A DNA stretch of 64,000 bases from Tilletiopsis washingtonensis (taxonomy: Eukaryota; Basidiomycota; Exobasidiomycetes; Entylomatales). The notes below the pieces were generated by a model, which searched no databases, was not told the DNA's origin, and saw only the letters and a list, made by a program, of their open reading frames with translations. The position numbers and the translations under genes are program-made. Where the stretch lies: NCBI RefSeq assembly GCF_003144115.1, contig NW_020312007.1, positions 4,729 to 68,728 of the forward strand, given 5' to 3'. Of this stretch, positions 24,304-35,263 are shown one piece after another (position 1 is the stretch's first letter; every line of letters starts with the position of its first letter).

Positions 24304-25604
24304 ATGCAGCGCGGCGACCCCGCCATCTCCTCGCCGCTGCCCGCCTCGCCCGCCTCGCCCTTCCCGCCGCGTCCCTCTGCCAGCATGACCGCCGCGCCCG
24401 CGCCCTCGCCGCTGCGTGCGCTGCTGCACCCCACGCGCACCTCGTCCATCCCCGCACACCTGGCGCCGTCGTGCTTCCGCATCGTGCTCCTCGCCGCGGC
24501 GCTCGGCGCGCTGGCCGGCGTGGCGCTGCCGCACGCGCTGGCCCTCTTCGCGCCATCGACGCTGGCACGCGCCGTGCTGGTCCTGCCCAGGGGTGCGAGC
24601 GCAGCGACGATGTGGCCGCCGCAGCTGGCCATGTATCTGGCCGCCTGGGCCATCTTCCACCTCCTCGAGTTTGAGATCACCGCCGGCTGGAACGGCACGC
24701 GCCTGATGGAGGACTGTGAGTGCACGCGGCCAGAACGCTCGCATCGGGGCCAGGAAGCGGATGCCGCAGCGGCAGAACAGGACAGCATTGCGCACCGGTA
24801 GAGGCGGAGTATCTCGCGGGTGGTGAAGCTGCTGGAGCAAGCGTGAAGTGTTGGAAGAGGGCGACACACATGCAGGAGCCGCGAGCGTGCGTGCCGCTGC
24901 ATGTGTGTAACACCTCCCGGGCGCCGGCAGCGCTCTGCAACAGTCAGAGAGCCATGGAGGCCGCGCATCCCAGCGCTCAGGCCCACTTGTTCGCATGCTC
25001 AAAGCATCTGACGCTGCTCCTCGCCCCCAGCGTTCCTGCTGCAGAATGGCATCGGCTACCACCTGGCGCACCTCTTCGGGCTCTTCGAGTTTGCCGTTTC
25101 TGCGTATTTCTACCCCTCCCTCGCGCATGTCGGCTGGTGGAGCTACCTCGGTGCGTGCGTCTCTGCCTGGACGCCAGGGTGCATGCTGACGCGGCACACG
25201 CAGGCCTGGCGGTGATGCTCTTTGGCCAGGCGATGCGCAGCCTGGCAATGGTGCATGCGTCGAGCAACTTCTCGCACGAGGTGGCGCACGCCAAGCGCAA
25301 CGACCACCAGCTCGTCACGTCGGGCGTGTATGCGTGCGTCGCTGCTTCCCCCTCTGCTGCCTGGCCCCACGCTCACCCGTCGTGCAGCTACGTGCGGCAT
25401 CCCTCCTACGTCGGCTTCTTCTACTGGGCGCTCGGCACGCAGCTGCTGCTCGGCAACCCGCTCGCCGCGAGCATCTTCGTCGTCGTGCTCTGGCGCTTCT
25501 TTGCGCACCGCATCGTCGGCGAGGAGGCGAGCCTGCGCAAGTTCTTCCCCGACTACGACGCGTACAGGGAGCGCGTGGGCAGCGGCCTGCCCTTCATTCG
25601 CTAG
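24304..25604 (+). CDS. STE14: protein-S-isoprenylcysteine O-methyltransferase
   Basis: ER membrane enzyme that methylates the prenylated C-terminal cysteine of CaaX proteins such as Ras, Rho and mating pheromone precursors, using S-adenosylmethionine. Exons are 24304-24715, 25031-25150, 25204-25333 and 25388-25604 (292 aa). Six hydrophobic segments are visible. The signature segment VYAYVRHPSYVGFFYWALGT comes out correctly only with the donor at 25334. It is followed by GTQLLLGNPLAA, a Glu-Glu pair in GEEASLRKFFPDYDAYRERV, and GLPFIR. MQRGD is used as start; MTAAPAPSP, 27 codons later, is equally possible. The first intron is 315 bases, long for this region, and shows no RNA signature. Confidence 0.93.
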
Positions 25605-25909
25605 CTGAGGAATGCATCGTCTAGTGGGTCCGCACAGGCATGCTGCACCGCGAGTGCCATGCGTAGCGCAGCCTGCCGACGCAGTCCCGCTGCTCCAGTC
25701 TCACTCACGATGCCGAGACGCTTGTTCTATCACATCGTTGCCGGCCTCTCCCTTCATGTGTGGCCTCAGCCTCCTCCGAAGGCCGGTGACGAGGCCTGTC
25801 CCCACCTCCCGACCTCGCCACGGGTATCTCGCCCTCTCCAGCGCGCGCTCCTCTGCGCTTCCGCCGCAGCGCGCCTCCTACGCCCGGCCTATGGCGGAGC
25901 TGCGCGGCC
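25605..25909. other. convergent intergenic region, 305 bases
   Basis: The region between STE14 and UBC12. No gene, repeat or RNA signature was recognised. Confidence 0.55.
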
Positions 25910-26992
25910 CTACTTCGTCACGCGGTCGTAGCTGATGTTCTCTGTCGAGAGCACAGCTCGATCAGCCATCTGCGCGCCGGCTGGGCGGCTCCGAGAGCCT
26001 TGCACCGAGACGGCTGGCACTCACTGACGCTGCCGCCGGCCAGCGACGTCTTGACGTTGCGCGTGAACGCCGCTCGATCCCTCCGCAGGTCCTCGGCCGC
26101 CTCTGTTGGCGCGAGACAGCGTCAGCTTCCCCTCCTCGGTGTCTCTCGCGCCACGCACCCTTGTTCAGCGGGTCGTCGGCGTTGGGCTCGAGGAAGAGGT
26201 ACTGCAGGCCGACCATGACGGAGTTGAGGTTGAGCACGGGCTTCCAGTCCTCGCGCAGGATGTTGAGGCACACGTTGCCCTCGAGATCGACATTGGGATG
26301 GTAGATCTGGCACGAGCCACGTCAGCCTTGCCGTGGCGCGAGACGAGCGGGAGAGCGCACCTTCTGAAGGCACTTGACCTTCGGCGGGTCGTGCGGGTAG
26401 TTGTTGTTGATGGCAAAGGAGAAGTTGAAGGCGCCCGCCTTGTACATGCCTGCAGCGAGCGATAGGGCAAGCGGTGCGTCAGTTCCGTGAGGCGCTGGAG
26501 GAGCGAGTGGACGCCGTACGCCCGGAGCGTGTGGCTCTTGCAAGTCGAGCACTCGCAGCGCACTCACCCTCGTCGGGCTCGATGGTGAGCGTGAAGTTGA
26601 GCACGTCTGCCGGGTCCGGGAAGTTGGTCTTCATCGTGCTGGGCAGCTCCAGCTCCGTCAGGTCTGCGCGAGGACGATGCAGCAGGCGTCAGAGGGGCCA
26701 AGGGAGATGCGTGGCGAGCGCCGAGCTCGCAGTGAGCGGGCCTCGGTCATGCTCGGCGCCGTGCTGGCCTCAGCTGCCCTCTAGCAGCGGCGGCGCCACT
26801 GCGCTCCTGCGGCTGCGCATGCTCGCTGCGCTGCCGCTGCACCGCCTGCAGCGCCCACTCGTGCCTGCCCCTCCATCTCTCTCCCTCCACGCGCCACGCA
26901 CCCTTCTGCACGCGCAGCTGTGCCGGGCTCGTCTTTGGCTTGCGCTTGCGTGCGCTCTCCTCGTCCTTCTTGAGCGACCAGATCTTGATCAT
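25910..26992 (-). CDS. UBC12: NEDD8-conjugating enzyme E2
   Basis: E2 enzyme that transfers NEDD8/Rub1 to cullins and so controls SCF-type ligases. Exons are 26902-26992, 26568-26663, 26361-26449, 26159-26306, 26025-26102 and 25910-25941 (177 aa). The N-terminal extension [12 protein letters not shown], used by Ubc12 to dock on the NEDD8 E1, is present. The core has [11 protein letters not shown], then [19 protein letters not shown] with the catalytic Cys, and [19 protein letters not shown]. The C-terminus is short ([11 protein letters not shown]). Its length matches the family (about 180-190 aa). The five introns include one of 238 bases after the docking peptide. Confidence 0.95.
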
Positions 26993-27336
26993 CGCGGCTG
27001 GCGGCGGGCGGTGCGAGGCGTGCTGTGCCAGCAGATGAGAGAGGAGCGGCGCGACGAGCGGCGCACGAGAGGCGGCGCTGGTGCAGTGCCGAGCGCGTGA
27101 GACAGAGACTCGGAAGGAGTGGTGCTGCTGCGGCGAGTGGGCGTGAGAGTGCCGAGGTCGGGTGCGGTGGTGGTGGTGAAGCAAGCGCTCGTCGTGTGAT
27201 GTGCCGCGCCGCTGGCGCATAAGCATATAAGCATCGCCCCGCCGCCGCCGCCTCGCACGCCGCGCGCACGGCCGCCGCCTCTGCTGCCCTCCACCAGCAG
27301 CACCATCACCACCACACGCAGCGCGCCGCGCCCGCC
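26993..27336. promoter_or_regulatory. divergent promoter, UBC12 / IPK1
   Basis: A 344-base shared upstream region. A TATA-like element, catataag, lies at about 27224-27231, roughly 105 bases before the IPK1 start codon. A stretch rich in gccgcc/cgcacg follows. Nothing else stands out. Confidence 0.4.
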
Positions 27337-28975
27337 ATGCCGCCGACGCCCTTTGCGCCGTCGCACACGACGCCCTTCAAGTCCACGCTCAGCACCGCCA
27401 TGCACGGCCGCCGTGCCGCGCCGCCGCCCGCCGCGTCGGCCAGCTGGCCGCCCTCCGCCGCGTCGCTCCTCGGCGCCCTCGATGCGCGCCACTGGCGCTT
27501 CCTCGCCGAGGGCGGCGCCAACCTGCTCGTCGCCTACGACGGGCCCGCGCCGTCGCCCTGGCGCGGCCCGCACGGCCAGCGCCTGGCACTGCGCCTCACG
27601 AAGCGCAGCCGCGCACTGCACGGCGCCTCGGGCTCCACGACGCACGCGCCCGTCGATGCGACGGCCTGGCGCGAGCAGGTCGTCGCGCCGCTGCTGGGCG
27701 AGGACGTGGCGAGTGCGCTGCCGGCGACAGTCTGCTTGCCACTGGCGTTGCCCGCGGCTCAGGCTTTCGTCGAGCAGCTGGCGGCGCGCATCGAGATGCA
27801 CCGCCCGGCCGCGCGGCGCCGGCAGGACGGCATCGACACGCACGCCGCACAGCTGTGGGCCGTCGAGGACCTCAGTGCGCCCGATGCGCAGGGCCGCGAC
27901 GTGCTGCTGATGGAGATCAAGGTGTGTCGGCGTGGTCCTCGTGGGTCGCTAAGGGCTCACATCGCACACAGCCCAAGTGGGGCTTCCTGCCCGCGGCGAC
28001 GCACCTCGACGGCACGAGTGCGCCGCACAAGCGCAGCACGTCGCGCTACCGCATGCACCGCGTGCTCAAGGCACAGCAGGCCGGCGTGACTGTCGGCCGC
28101 GAGCAGTGGGAGCAGACGTACGACCCGCTGCAGCTGTATGCCGACGATGAGTGCAGCAGGGAGCAGGCGGTGCAGGCGCTCACACGCGAGTGGAGGTGGG
28201 GCGAGTGGCCGGCGGACGGGGCCAGGGGCAAGAAGAGCAACAACCTCAAGCTGTTCCTCAAGGGCAAGGAGGTCGACACGGCAGATGTGCGTAGTATTCC
28301 CGGGCCTCTCGTCCTCTCCCGCTGACGGACGCTGGCTTGTGCCAGACACAGGAGCTCGAGTCGTGGCGTGGCCATCTCTCGTCAACCGCCTCTGTCGATC
28401 TGGACAGCCTCGAATCGCTCACCGGCGCCATGCTCTCTGTTCTGCGGCCGGCTCTCTCCTCCGACAGCCAGCTGGCTACGGCGCTGCAGCGTCTGGCGCA
28501 GCTGCAGCGCCGCCTCGACGCTCTCGACGTCGAAGGCCTGGCGGCGCGCTGGCGCAGCGAGACGGGCTGTGCCTTTGGCTCCTGCTCCGGCGCCGACGGC
28601 ACCACAAGCGAAGAGGCGAGCGTCTTGCTTGCGCCGCCCACGCTCGAGGAGTATGCAGCGGTGGTGCAGCTCTTCCTGGCGCACGAACAGCGCCTCGGCC
28701 GCGACTCCGACGAGCAGGCGGTGCGCCAGACGCAGGCGCAGCTTGCGGCGTGCCCGCTGCGCCAGGCCACGCTCGCCTTTCTGCTCAGCGCCACGTTCAA
28801 GGACTGCAGCATCATGCTGCGCTGCCTGCCTGGGCAGGAGACGGACACAGCGTGGCGCCTCGAGGTGCGCCTCATCGACCTCGACCCGAAGCCGCTGGCG
28901 AGGCTGGCGCACTACGAGGCGCTGGACCGCGAGATAGTCGAGTGCTTCGCCACGTGGTGCGAGGCGCAGAAATGA
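27337..28975 (+). CDS. IPK1: inositol-pentakisphosphate 2-kinase
   Basis: Phosphorylates inositol pentakisphosphate at the 2-position to give phytate (InsP6), a cofactor for mRNA export and other steps. Exons are 27337-27921, 27972-28286 and 28346-28975 (509 aa). The IP5 2-kinase motifs are all visible. These are an N-lobe with FLAEGGANLLVAYDG and LALRLTKR, then MEIKPKWGFLPA (produced by the first splice), the RYRMHRVLKAQQ helix, KKSNNLKLFLKG, and the conserved ATFKDCSIMLRC. LIDLDPKPLARL near the C-terminus carries the Asp of the metal-binding block. The third exon could begin at either of two nearby acceptors three codons apart. The gene lies 219 bases upstream of palC on the same strand. 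Confidence 0.92.
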
Positions 28976-29194
28976 AGGTGTTGCGCGTAGCGGTGCGCTC
29001 GATGCTCTGGAGAGAAAGAGGTGGCTGCGTGGTTGCGCTAGCTCTAGACGGCTAGACGAGTGCGGGGAAGGGGTCCGCTGCTTAGTCAGCATGGCGCCCG
29101 GCGTGGCTTGGCTTGGCGCGCCCCGGCAGGCCTCGCCTCCACCTCGGCACGCGGCCGGCCGCCGCTGCCGCTTGCCTTCACGCTCCCACACCCG

Positions 29195-31041
29195 ATGTAC
29201 CTGCACACGCTGCCCACGACGGGCGCCCTCTCCTTCGGCGACGCGCTCGTCGCGCCGCCCGGCAGCGGCCTCGGCCGCGAGCTGGCGCGCGCCACGGAGC
29301 TGCGTGCCGCGCTGCGCGCCGTGCTCAAGGAGCGCAAGCACGGCGACGACGGCGAGCGCGGCGACTGGCTCAGCGTCGTCAAGGTGCGTGTGCCGACGTG
29401 GAGGGAGGCGCCGAGGGGTGTGTGCGGCTATTTTGAGGCGCGGCGAGAGCCCAACATGGCCGCTTGGAAGAGCAGCCATGTAGACACCAGCGACCCGCCT
29501 CTCGTCAGCTGCCACTGACTTCGACGCCAGGCCGTCGACGACTACCTGCCGTACCTGTTCAGCATCTTCAACTGCGTGCAGACAGACGACCTGCTCGTGC
29601 AGTCCGAGCCAGGTGAGTGGGGCAAGCCCGCGCACCAGGCATGAACTGAGCATGCACTGCGCAGAGTTCACCTGGCGCAGCACGCTCTCGTCGTCGTTCC
29701 TGCGCGAGCCGCCGCGCATCACGCTGCGCGGCCTGCACTTTGAGCTGTGCTCCGTGCTGCTCCTCAGCGCCACGGCGCTTTCCAACCTCGCCGTCGCGAC
29801 GGTGGCCTCGCTCGGCGCCTACGAGCGCGACGTCTCGCTCTCCGCCGACGCGCGCAAGGCGCACGACGACCGCCTGCGCCTGGCCGCCGACCGCCTCTGC
29901 AAGGCCGCGGGCATCTTCGAGTATCTCTCGCTCTCCCTCATCCCGCAGTGGGAGGCGACGGCGGGCAGGATACCGGGACGCGCGCCCGACGTGACGCGCG
30001 AGGTGACCATGGCGCTGAGCAAGTGAGTGTGCAGATGGCAAGCAGGCTGGGCGGTGCTGAATGTAGCTGGCGCCAGACTGGCACTGGCAGACGCAGAGAC
30101 GCTGGCCATCCGCAAGCTCCTCTCGCCCTTTCTCTCGCGCGCCACCGACACGATCACGCCGGGCCCGCCGCTGCCCAAGACGCATCCTTCGGCCTCGCTG
30201 CTGGCCAAGCTGACGCTCAACGTATCGACGCTGTACGCCGGTGCCCACGCGCTCGCGCAGACGGCCGGCAAGAAGGCCAGCAGCAGAGCAAGCGGCGCAG
30301 GCGACTTGGTCGATGCTGCACTCTCGCCTGCCGGGCCGTCGAAGCGCGTCGGCGGGGCGACGGAGAAGATGCTGGACCGCCTGAAGGACTCGACGTCGTC
30401 GAGCGACGGCGACATTGCCTCTGGTCTGCTGCGCTACCTCTCAACGAGTCGCGACCTGGCCCGCGCACGGGCGCACAAGTGGCTCGGCATCGACGCCGGC
30501 GAGGCGGGCCGCTACGGCGATGCGATTGCGCTGCTAGGCATGAGCAGGGAGACGCTCGACGAGCTGGGCGGCGGCGGTGCTCGCAAGACACTGAAGGAGC
30601 GGGGCAACCGCGAGAACAAGAGCACTCTGCTGGCGAGTCGGGAAGAGGAGTTGCAGGTGGTGGAGCACTGGCTCAAGTCGTACACGAAGCTCAACGACAC
30701 GGTGAGCAGGCGTGGTGCCTCGATGTAGACCTTCATTGCTGATGCCTTGTCTGGTGGCTTGACAGGTCGGCTTCCAGCCCCTCACCAAGGCGTCGGACAT
30801 GCAGTCGCGCATCCCCGCCGGGCGCGCAGCGCTGGCAGCACGGCGCTTCGAGCCGCCCGAGCCGGCGTTTGGGCCGGGCAGCGTCGGCTATGTCTCGGAG
30901 GGCATGCGGCGGCTGGGCGTCGCCGATGCTGCCGATGGCGTGGCCGGGAGCGAGGCACTGCCTGCGGATGTCGCCGGCGTGCTGCGGCCAGAGGCCAAAA
31001 GCCAGCGGCAGGACTACGCCGGTGCGGGCGCGTACTACTAG
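29195..31041 (+). CDS. palC: BRO1-domain pH-response regulator PalC
   Basis: BRO1-domain protein of the fungal alkaline-pH (Pal/Rim) pathway, thought to link the plasma-membrane sensor to ESCRT-III. Exons are 29195-29383, 29531-29612, 29665-30022, 30077-30701 and 30766-31041 (509 aa). The entry MYLHTLPTTGALSFGDAL matches the PalC N-terminal LPTTGaLsF block. DDYLPYLFSIFNCVQTDDLL and the FELCSVLLLSATALSNLA helix follow, then ARAHKWLGIDAGEAGRYGDA in the TPR-like C-terminal half of BRO1. The frame is open for about 45 codons upstream, but without an ATG, so MYLHT is taken as start. VPS37 (ESCRT-I), elsewhere in the window, works in the same pathway. Confidence 0.9.
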
Positions 31042-31096
31042 AGCGATGCCCACGGCGCTGCGTCTTGTGTGTGTGTGCCGTGCGCGTGTCGGCCCA

Positions 31097-31654
31097 TCAG
31101 GCGCCGGGCTGCTCGAGGTGCACCATGGCGATGACTAGACCGGCGTCGTGCGAGAGCGAGACGTGCCAGCGCAGGCCGGGCGGCAGAAACTGGCCCAGCG
31201 CGCCGCGGGTGCCACTGGCGCTGAGGCTCAGGCGCGGCCGTCCGCTCGACGCCGAGCGCAGCATGAGGTCGTGCCACGAGATCTGGAACGGCGGCGAGAG
31301 GGCCTTGTATGCCGCCTCCTTTGCGGCCCAGCTGTGCGGCGTGCGTCAGTGGAAGCTGACGACGTGGACACAGGCAGCGCACCGGCAGGCGAGCCAGCGC
31401 ACGCGGTCGTGCCTGGCTTCGAGGCGCTGCCAGTCGGCCAGCTCCTCGTCGCAGAGGATGCGCCGCGCCAGCCGCTCGCTGCGGCCGAGGCGGGCGTGCG
31501 GCGACGAGACGGCCGCCGAGGCACGCGAGCGGGCGAGCAGCGAGGCAAAGCGCGTGAGGCTGAGCAGGTCGACGCCGGTGCCGTAGAGGCACGCTGCGGG
31601 CAGAGGTGAGCGAAGCGCAGGCAGAGCAGGGGCAAGAGACGCACCGCCGCCCAT
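31097..31654 (-). CDS. PPT2: holo-[ACP] synthase, mitochondrial-type phosphopantetheinyl transferase
   Basis: Transfers 4'-phosphopantetheine from CoA to acyl carrier protein; by family this is the AcpS/Ppt2 group serving mitochondrial ACP. Exons are 31645-31654 (only 10 bases), 31383-31593 and 31097-31331 (151 aa). The two family signatures are present: GTGVDLLSLTRFASL, with the metal-binding Asp, and WAAKEAAYKALSPPF, with the catalytic Glu-Ala-Ala-Tyr-Lys core split by the second intron. RWHVSLSHDAGLVIAMVHLE ends the domain. No presequence is seen before CLYGTGVD, so the mitochondrial location is from family only. The stop is 55 bases from the convergent palC stop. Confidence 0.9.
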
Positions 31655-32083
31655 CGTCCTGCCGACTGGTGCTCAAGTCCCGGCTGTGTGCTGTGCGCCC
31701 TGTCCGACCTCAACTGCAACGCCGTCCAGCTTCTTGCTTGCTGTGCGGCTGCGATGTGCTTGCGGAGGATGTGGAGCTCGCCCAAGCTCGACGTCGAGCT
31801 CGCTGCCGGTCCGCTTGAGGCTGCGAATTTCGCGCCGTCAGCCAGGGTTCACGCGCTTCGTTGTATTCGACAGCTGCACAGCCGCACGAGCTCAATACAA
31901 GATTCGTGGTGTGATTAGCGCGTGCTCGAGCGTTGTTTAGCGCGGCGGCGGAAATGCGGCGGCGCGGCCCGATGTGCCTCAGGAGAGCGCTAAAGGGTGG
32001 CGCCCGGCACTTGCCTCTCCACCACGACATCGCCTGCTCTCCTCTCCTCTCCACGTCCTCACGCGCAGCAGCAGCAGCGCACC
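31655..32083. promoter_or_regulatory. divergent upstream region, PPT2 / surface protein
   Basis: A 429-base shared upstream region. It is visibly less GC-rich around 31855-31940 (gttgtattcgacagctg, ctcaatacaagattcg), and the two tRNA-like cores looked at there do not fold into a tRNA. A pyrimidine-rich run (cctctcctctccacgtcc) sits just before the surface-protein start. Confidence 0.4.
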
Positions 32084-33225
32084 ATGCATCTCCGTCTCCT
32101 CCTGCCGCTCCTCGCGGTCCTTGTGCTCGGCGCCAGCACGGGCGCACAGCAGCAGGCCAGCTCGACGGCCTCGCGCGCCGCCTCGTCGACGGCCTCGCGC
32201 AGCGGCTCCGCCAGCGCAGCGGCCACTGCATCGGCGGGCACCAACTCGACGAACACCAACGGCAGTGAGTGCGACTCCAGACGGACCGAGCGCTGCGAGG
32301 CGGCCGTGTGACTCCGGATGCCGCGCGGGCTGGCCTTGGCATGGGCGGCCATGCATGGCAGCGCCAGGCTCTGGGCGCGAGGCTCAGCAGGTGTGGCTAC
32401 GCATCTGCACAGCGTCGCAAAAGGCGCGAGTCTGCTCGGGCTTCGAGCATGACCGCGGGACTCTGCGTTGCACGCAGTCCTGGCCAAGGCATGGGCGCAG
32501 CTGGCCGGGCTTTGGGAGCTGAAGGGCGTGTGCTCGTCTTAGCTCTGCCATGGTGAAAGCGAGAGTGATTCGGCGCATGAGGCATGCCTTCAGGCGCAGG
32601 TCTGGCCCCCTTCGGCCGTGCTGTCGCCGCTGCTCGCGTCGCTGCTGCCTAGGTGTGCGTGGAGCCCGAGCGCGGCTTGCACGCCCAGCGCTCTTGCTCG
32701 GCCAGACTCGCGAGGCCCGAGCTCTGCGTGTCCACGGTGCCGGCGCGCCGTGCCTGGAGACGTCGAAGCGCTGGAAGCGCTGGGAACCCAGCTTTAAGGC
32801 CCTCCATCCTAGTGCAGCCCATGCAGATGCAGTCTGGCTCGCCAGCCCTGCGGCCTCGCGCTGGCTTCGACGAGTCGTTGAGGGATGAGCCGGCAGCGAC
32901 GACATTCTGCTGTGCCCTTTCGCACGCTCTGCAGTCTTGCTGATCCTCACTTTCCTCTTCAGCCGCCACCAACGGCACCATGACCAACTCGACCATGAGC
33001 GGCAACAGCACAAACACCACCACCACGACGCGGCCGCCCATCACTGCCACGGCCTCCGAGATCACGACGGGCGCGCTCGCAGGCACGGCCGTGGCGCCGG
33101 CACCCAACGCCAACGTGCCCGGCATCGCAAAGGGGCCGGACGACAGCTACGTCAACGCCGCAGAGATGCTCGCCGCCGGCTCGTTCGCCTTGACAGTCGC
33201 CCTCGGCGGCGCCTTGCTCTTCTAG
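32084..33225 (+). CDS. secreted Ser/Thr-rich protein, probable GPI anchor
   Basis: Small cell-surface protein of 147 aa (exons 32084-32264 and 32963-33225). A signal peptide covers residues 1-20 (MHLRLLLPLLAVLVLGAST). The middle is almost only Ser, Thr, Ala and Asn, with NST/NTT sequons suited to heavy O- and N-glycosylation. The C-terminus is an Ala/Gly site followed by the hydrophobic tail GSFALTVALGGALLF, typical of a GPI-attachment signal. Function is unknown; a cell-wall or adhesive role is only inferred. Its single intron is 698 bases, the longest in the window. The junction (NGT-AATNGTMTN) restores frame with a standard donor and a pyrimidine-rich acceptor. Confidence 0.8.
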
Positions 33226-33564
33226 ACGGGCAGCAAAAGCGGCGCAGTTCTTGCGCTGCCGCGTCGCCTTCACGCACCACCGCGCACCACTCTGGTCCGC
33301 TCCTCGCCACCTCACGACGTCCGCCATTCGCGCCACCTTCTCGAGCCGCGCCTGTACTTCATATCTCACGCCCGCACTGCACATCTCGGCCCTTCTCACG
33401 CCGCACCTACGTGTTTCCGCCGCATGCCCAGCAGATGTGAGCGGCAGTGCCACTGCCTGGCGTGAGTCTCTGCGGATTTTGCGGACCATGCTCGCAGCTT
33501 GCCGAGGCCGTGCGGAGTGTGCGCGGCGAACTGTCTGTGGGTGTAGGCATGTCCATTGCCTCTC
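33226..33564. other. convergent intergenic region, 339 bases
   Basis: The region between the surface protein and BUB3. It is pyrimidine-rich on the plus strand. No gene or RNA signature was recognised. Confidence 0.55.
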
Positions 33565-35065
33565 TCAGGCCGCCGCAGCCTTTGCTTTTGGCTGTGGGTG
33601 CGAGCGTCAGCGCGTGCCCGGCCAGAGAAGATAGACGCACGCACCTTGAAGTCCTCATCCGCCCGCGCCACATGGATCCGCACGTTGCCCTCGCCGCCCT
33701 CGCCCACGCCGCCCACCTCGCCCTTGTCGGCGCCCTCGTGCCGCGCGTCCTCAATGTTCTCGCCGCCGCTGGCCAGCGCAAAGAGGCTGCCGTCGGCCGA
33801 GACGGCGGCGGCAGTGAGCGGCGAGGGGAAGCGCGCGTATTGCAGGCGCCGCTTGCGCGCGGCGGCGTCCCAGATCGAGGCGATGGCGTCGCCGCCGAGC
33901 GAGGCGAATGTGCCGTGTCTACCGGCGCTTCAGCAAGGGCCAGGGTGTGCAAAGCGAGCCTGACTCACCTCGGGTGGAAGGCCATGGCGTTGACGGGGTA
34001 CACCGTGTCGATGCCGTCGACGACCTGCCGGTGGCACTTGAAGGCGTACTTCTGCGCCTGTGCCTCGGGCGACGGCGCGAAGAACTCGACGGCGATGCGG
34101 CCCTCGACGGACGCTGATGCGTAGCCTACACGCGCGCCACCCGTCCATCAGCCCTGCTCGCGTAGTTTGCACGCTGCGACTCACCCTCGCCATTCGGCAT
34201 GCACCGCACGTCGCGCACCATGTACTTCAGGCTGCTCTCCCGCGTCTGGTTCGGCTCCCAGCTCTTCTCCTCCACCTTCTCGTCCTTGGCCAGCCGGTCG
34301 CACGCCGCCCGCAGCGCCCGCATCTCGTAGATGTGCACCGTGCGGCCCGTCATGGCCACGACGGCGCGCGGCGTCTCGTCGGCGGCGCCGGCGCCGGGCG
34401 AGATGTCCATGGCCAGCGGCTTGGCGGGCAGGGTGAGCGTGTGCAGCTGCGAGGGAGGCGAGAGGGAGAAGATGGAGAGTGTGCTGTCCCACGATGTGCT
34501 GAGCAGCAGTTCTGCGCAGTGCGTGCGGTGTCAGCCCCAGCACAGCGCAAGTCGCTCGCCCCCTTTGGCCTGCCACGCACCAGAGACGGGATCGTAGCGC
34601 ACGCGGTTCACGCCGCTGCCATGCCGGCCAAGGATCTGCGACTGGCCAGTCTGGAGGTCGAGCCTGCAGTTCCGAAGCTCTCAGTCAGCCCTGCACCCCA
34701 CAGCGCAGCACGGCCGACGCACAGGCGCACACAGCGGTCCAGCGACGCACTGGCGGCGCGCTGCTCGTCGATCCACACGACGTCGAGCACGGCGGCCTCG
34801 TGCTCGAAGGTGTGCACGAGCTGCGCCTGCTGCGGCGCCTCTTCTGTGCTCGCCTCGGCGGCGGCGAGCGTGTACAGCCGCACGGTCTGCGCGCGGAGTG
34901 AGCCGGCTGGCGTGGACGGCGGCCCAGCACACGCACCTTGTCCCAGCTGGACACGAGCAGGCGCGGCGCGGCGCTGCTGCCGCCGGCGGGCGCAAAGACG
35001 AGCGCCGAGACGGGATGCTGCGGCGTGTGCGCGACAGGCAGCTCGTAGAACGGCGGCGTAGACAT
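33565..35065 (-). CDS. BUB3: mitotic spindle checkpoint protein Bub3
   Basis: WD-repeat protein that recruits Bub1/BubR1 to phosphorylated Knl1 at kinetochores. Exons are 34937-35065, 34723-34886, 34581-34663, 34185-34511, 33969-34125, 33645-33918 and 33565-33591 (386 aa). Diagnostic phrases are [71 protein letters not shown] and [19 protein letters not shown]. The tiny last exon gives the short basic tail KPKAKAAAA; reading through its intron would add about 80 unlike residues. Two successive introns end in TAG instead of CAG. An acidic Gly/Glu insert ([15 protein letters not shown]) lies in the last blade, enlarging the protein over yeast Bub3 (341 aa). Confidence 0.94.
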
Positions 35066-35263
35066 GGCGGAGGCAGGTGCGGCGGTGAGGGAGCGGAAGG
35101 AAGCAGCAGCAGCAGGACGCAGCAGCAGCAACACGAGCCCAACGCGTGCTTGTGCGTGGGAGCAGCGCGTGGCTGACTAAGCAAGACGCGCGCGCATGGC
35201 TCTCGAGGTCGGCCGCCGCCTGTGCGCGCCTGGCCTCCGTCCTTCGCACCCTCACCCTCCATC

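Noticed and set aside
29060-29194. Upstream in-frame extension of palC
   Set aside because: The frame is open but has only a GTG, not an ATG, and the added residues are Arg/Gly-rich without family similarity; the family N-terminus begins at MYLHTLPTTG.
32384-33013. 209-codon minus-strand frame inside the long surface-gene intron, as a nested gene
   Set aside because: No start context, domain, or local-style introns; composition is Arg/Ala/Ser noise.
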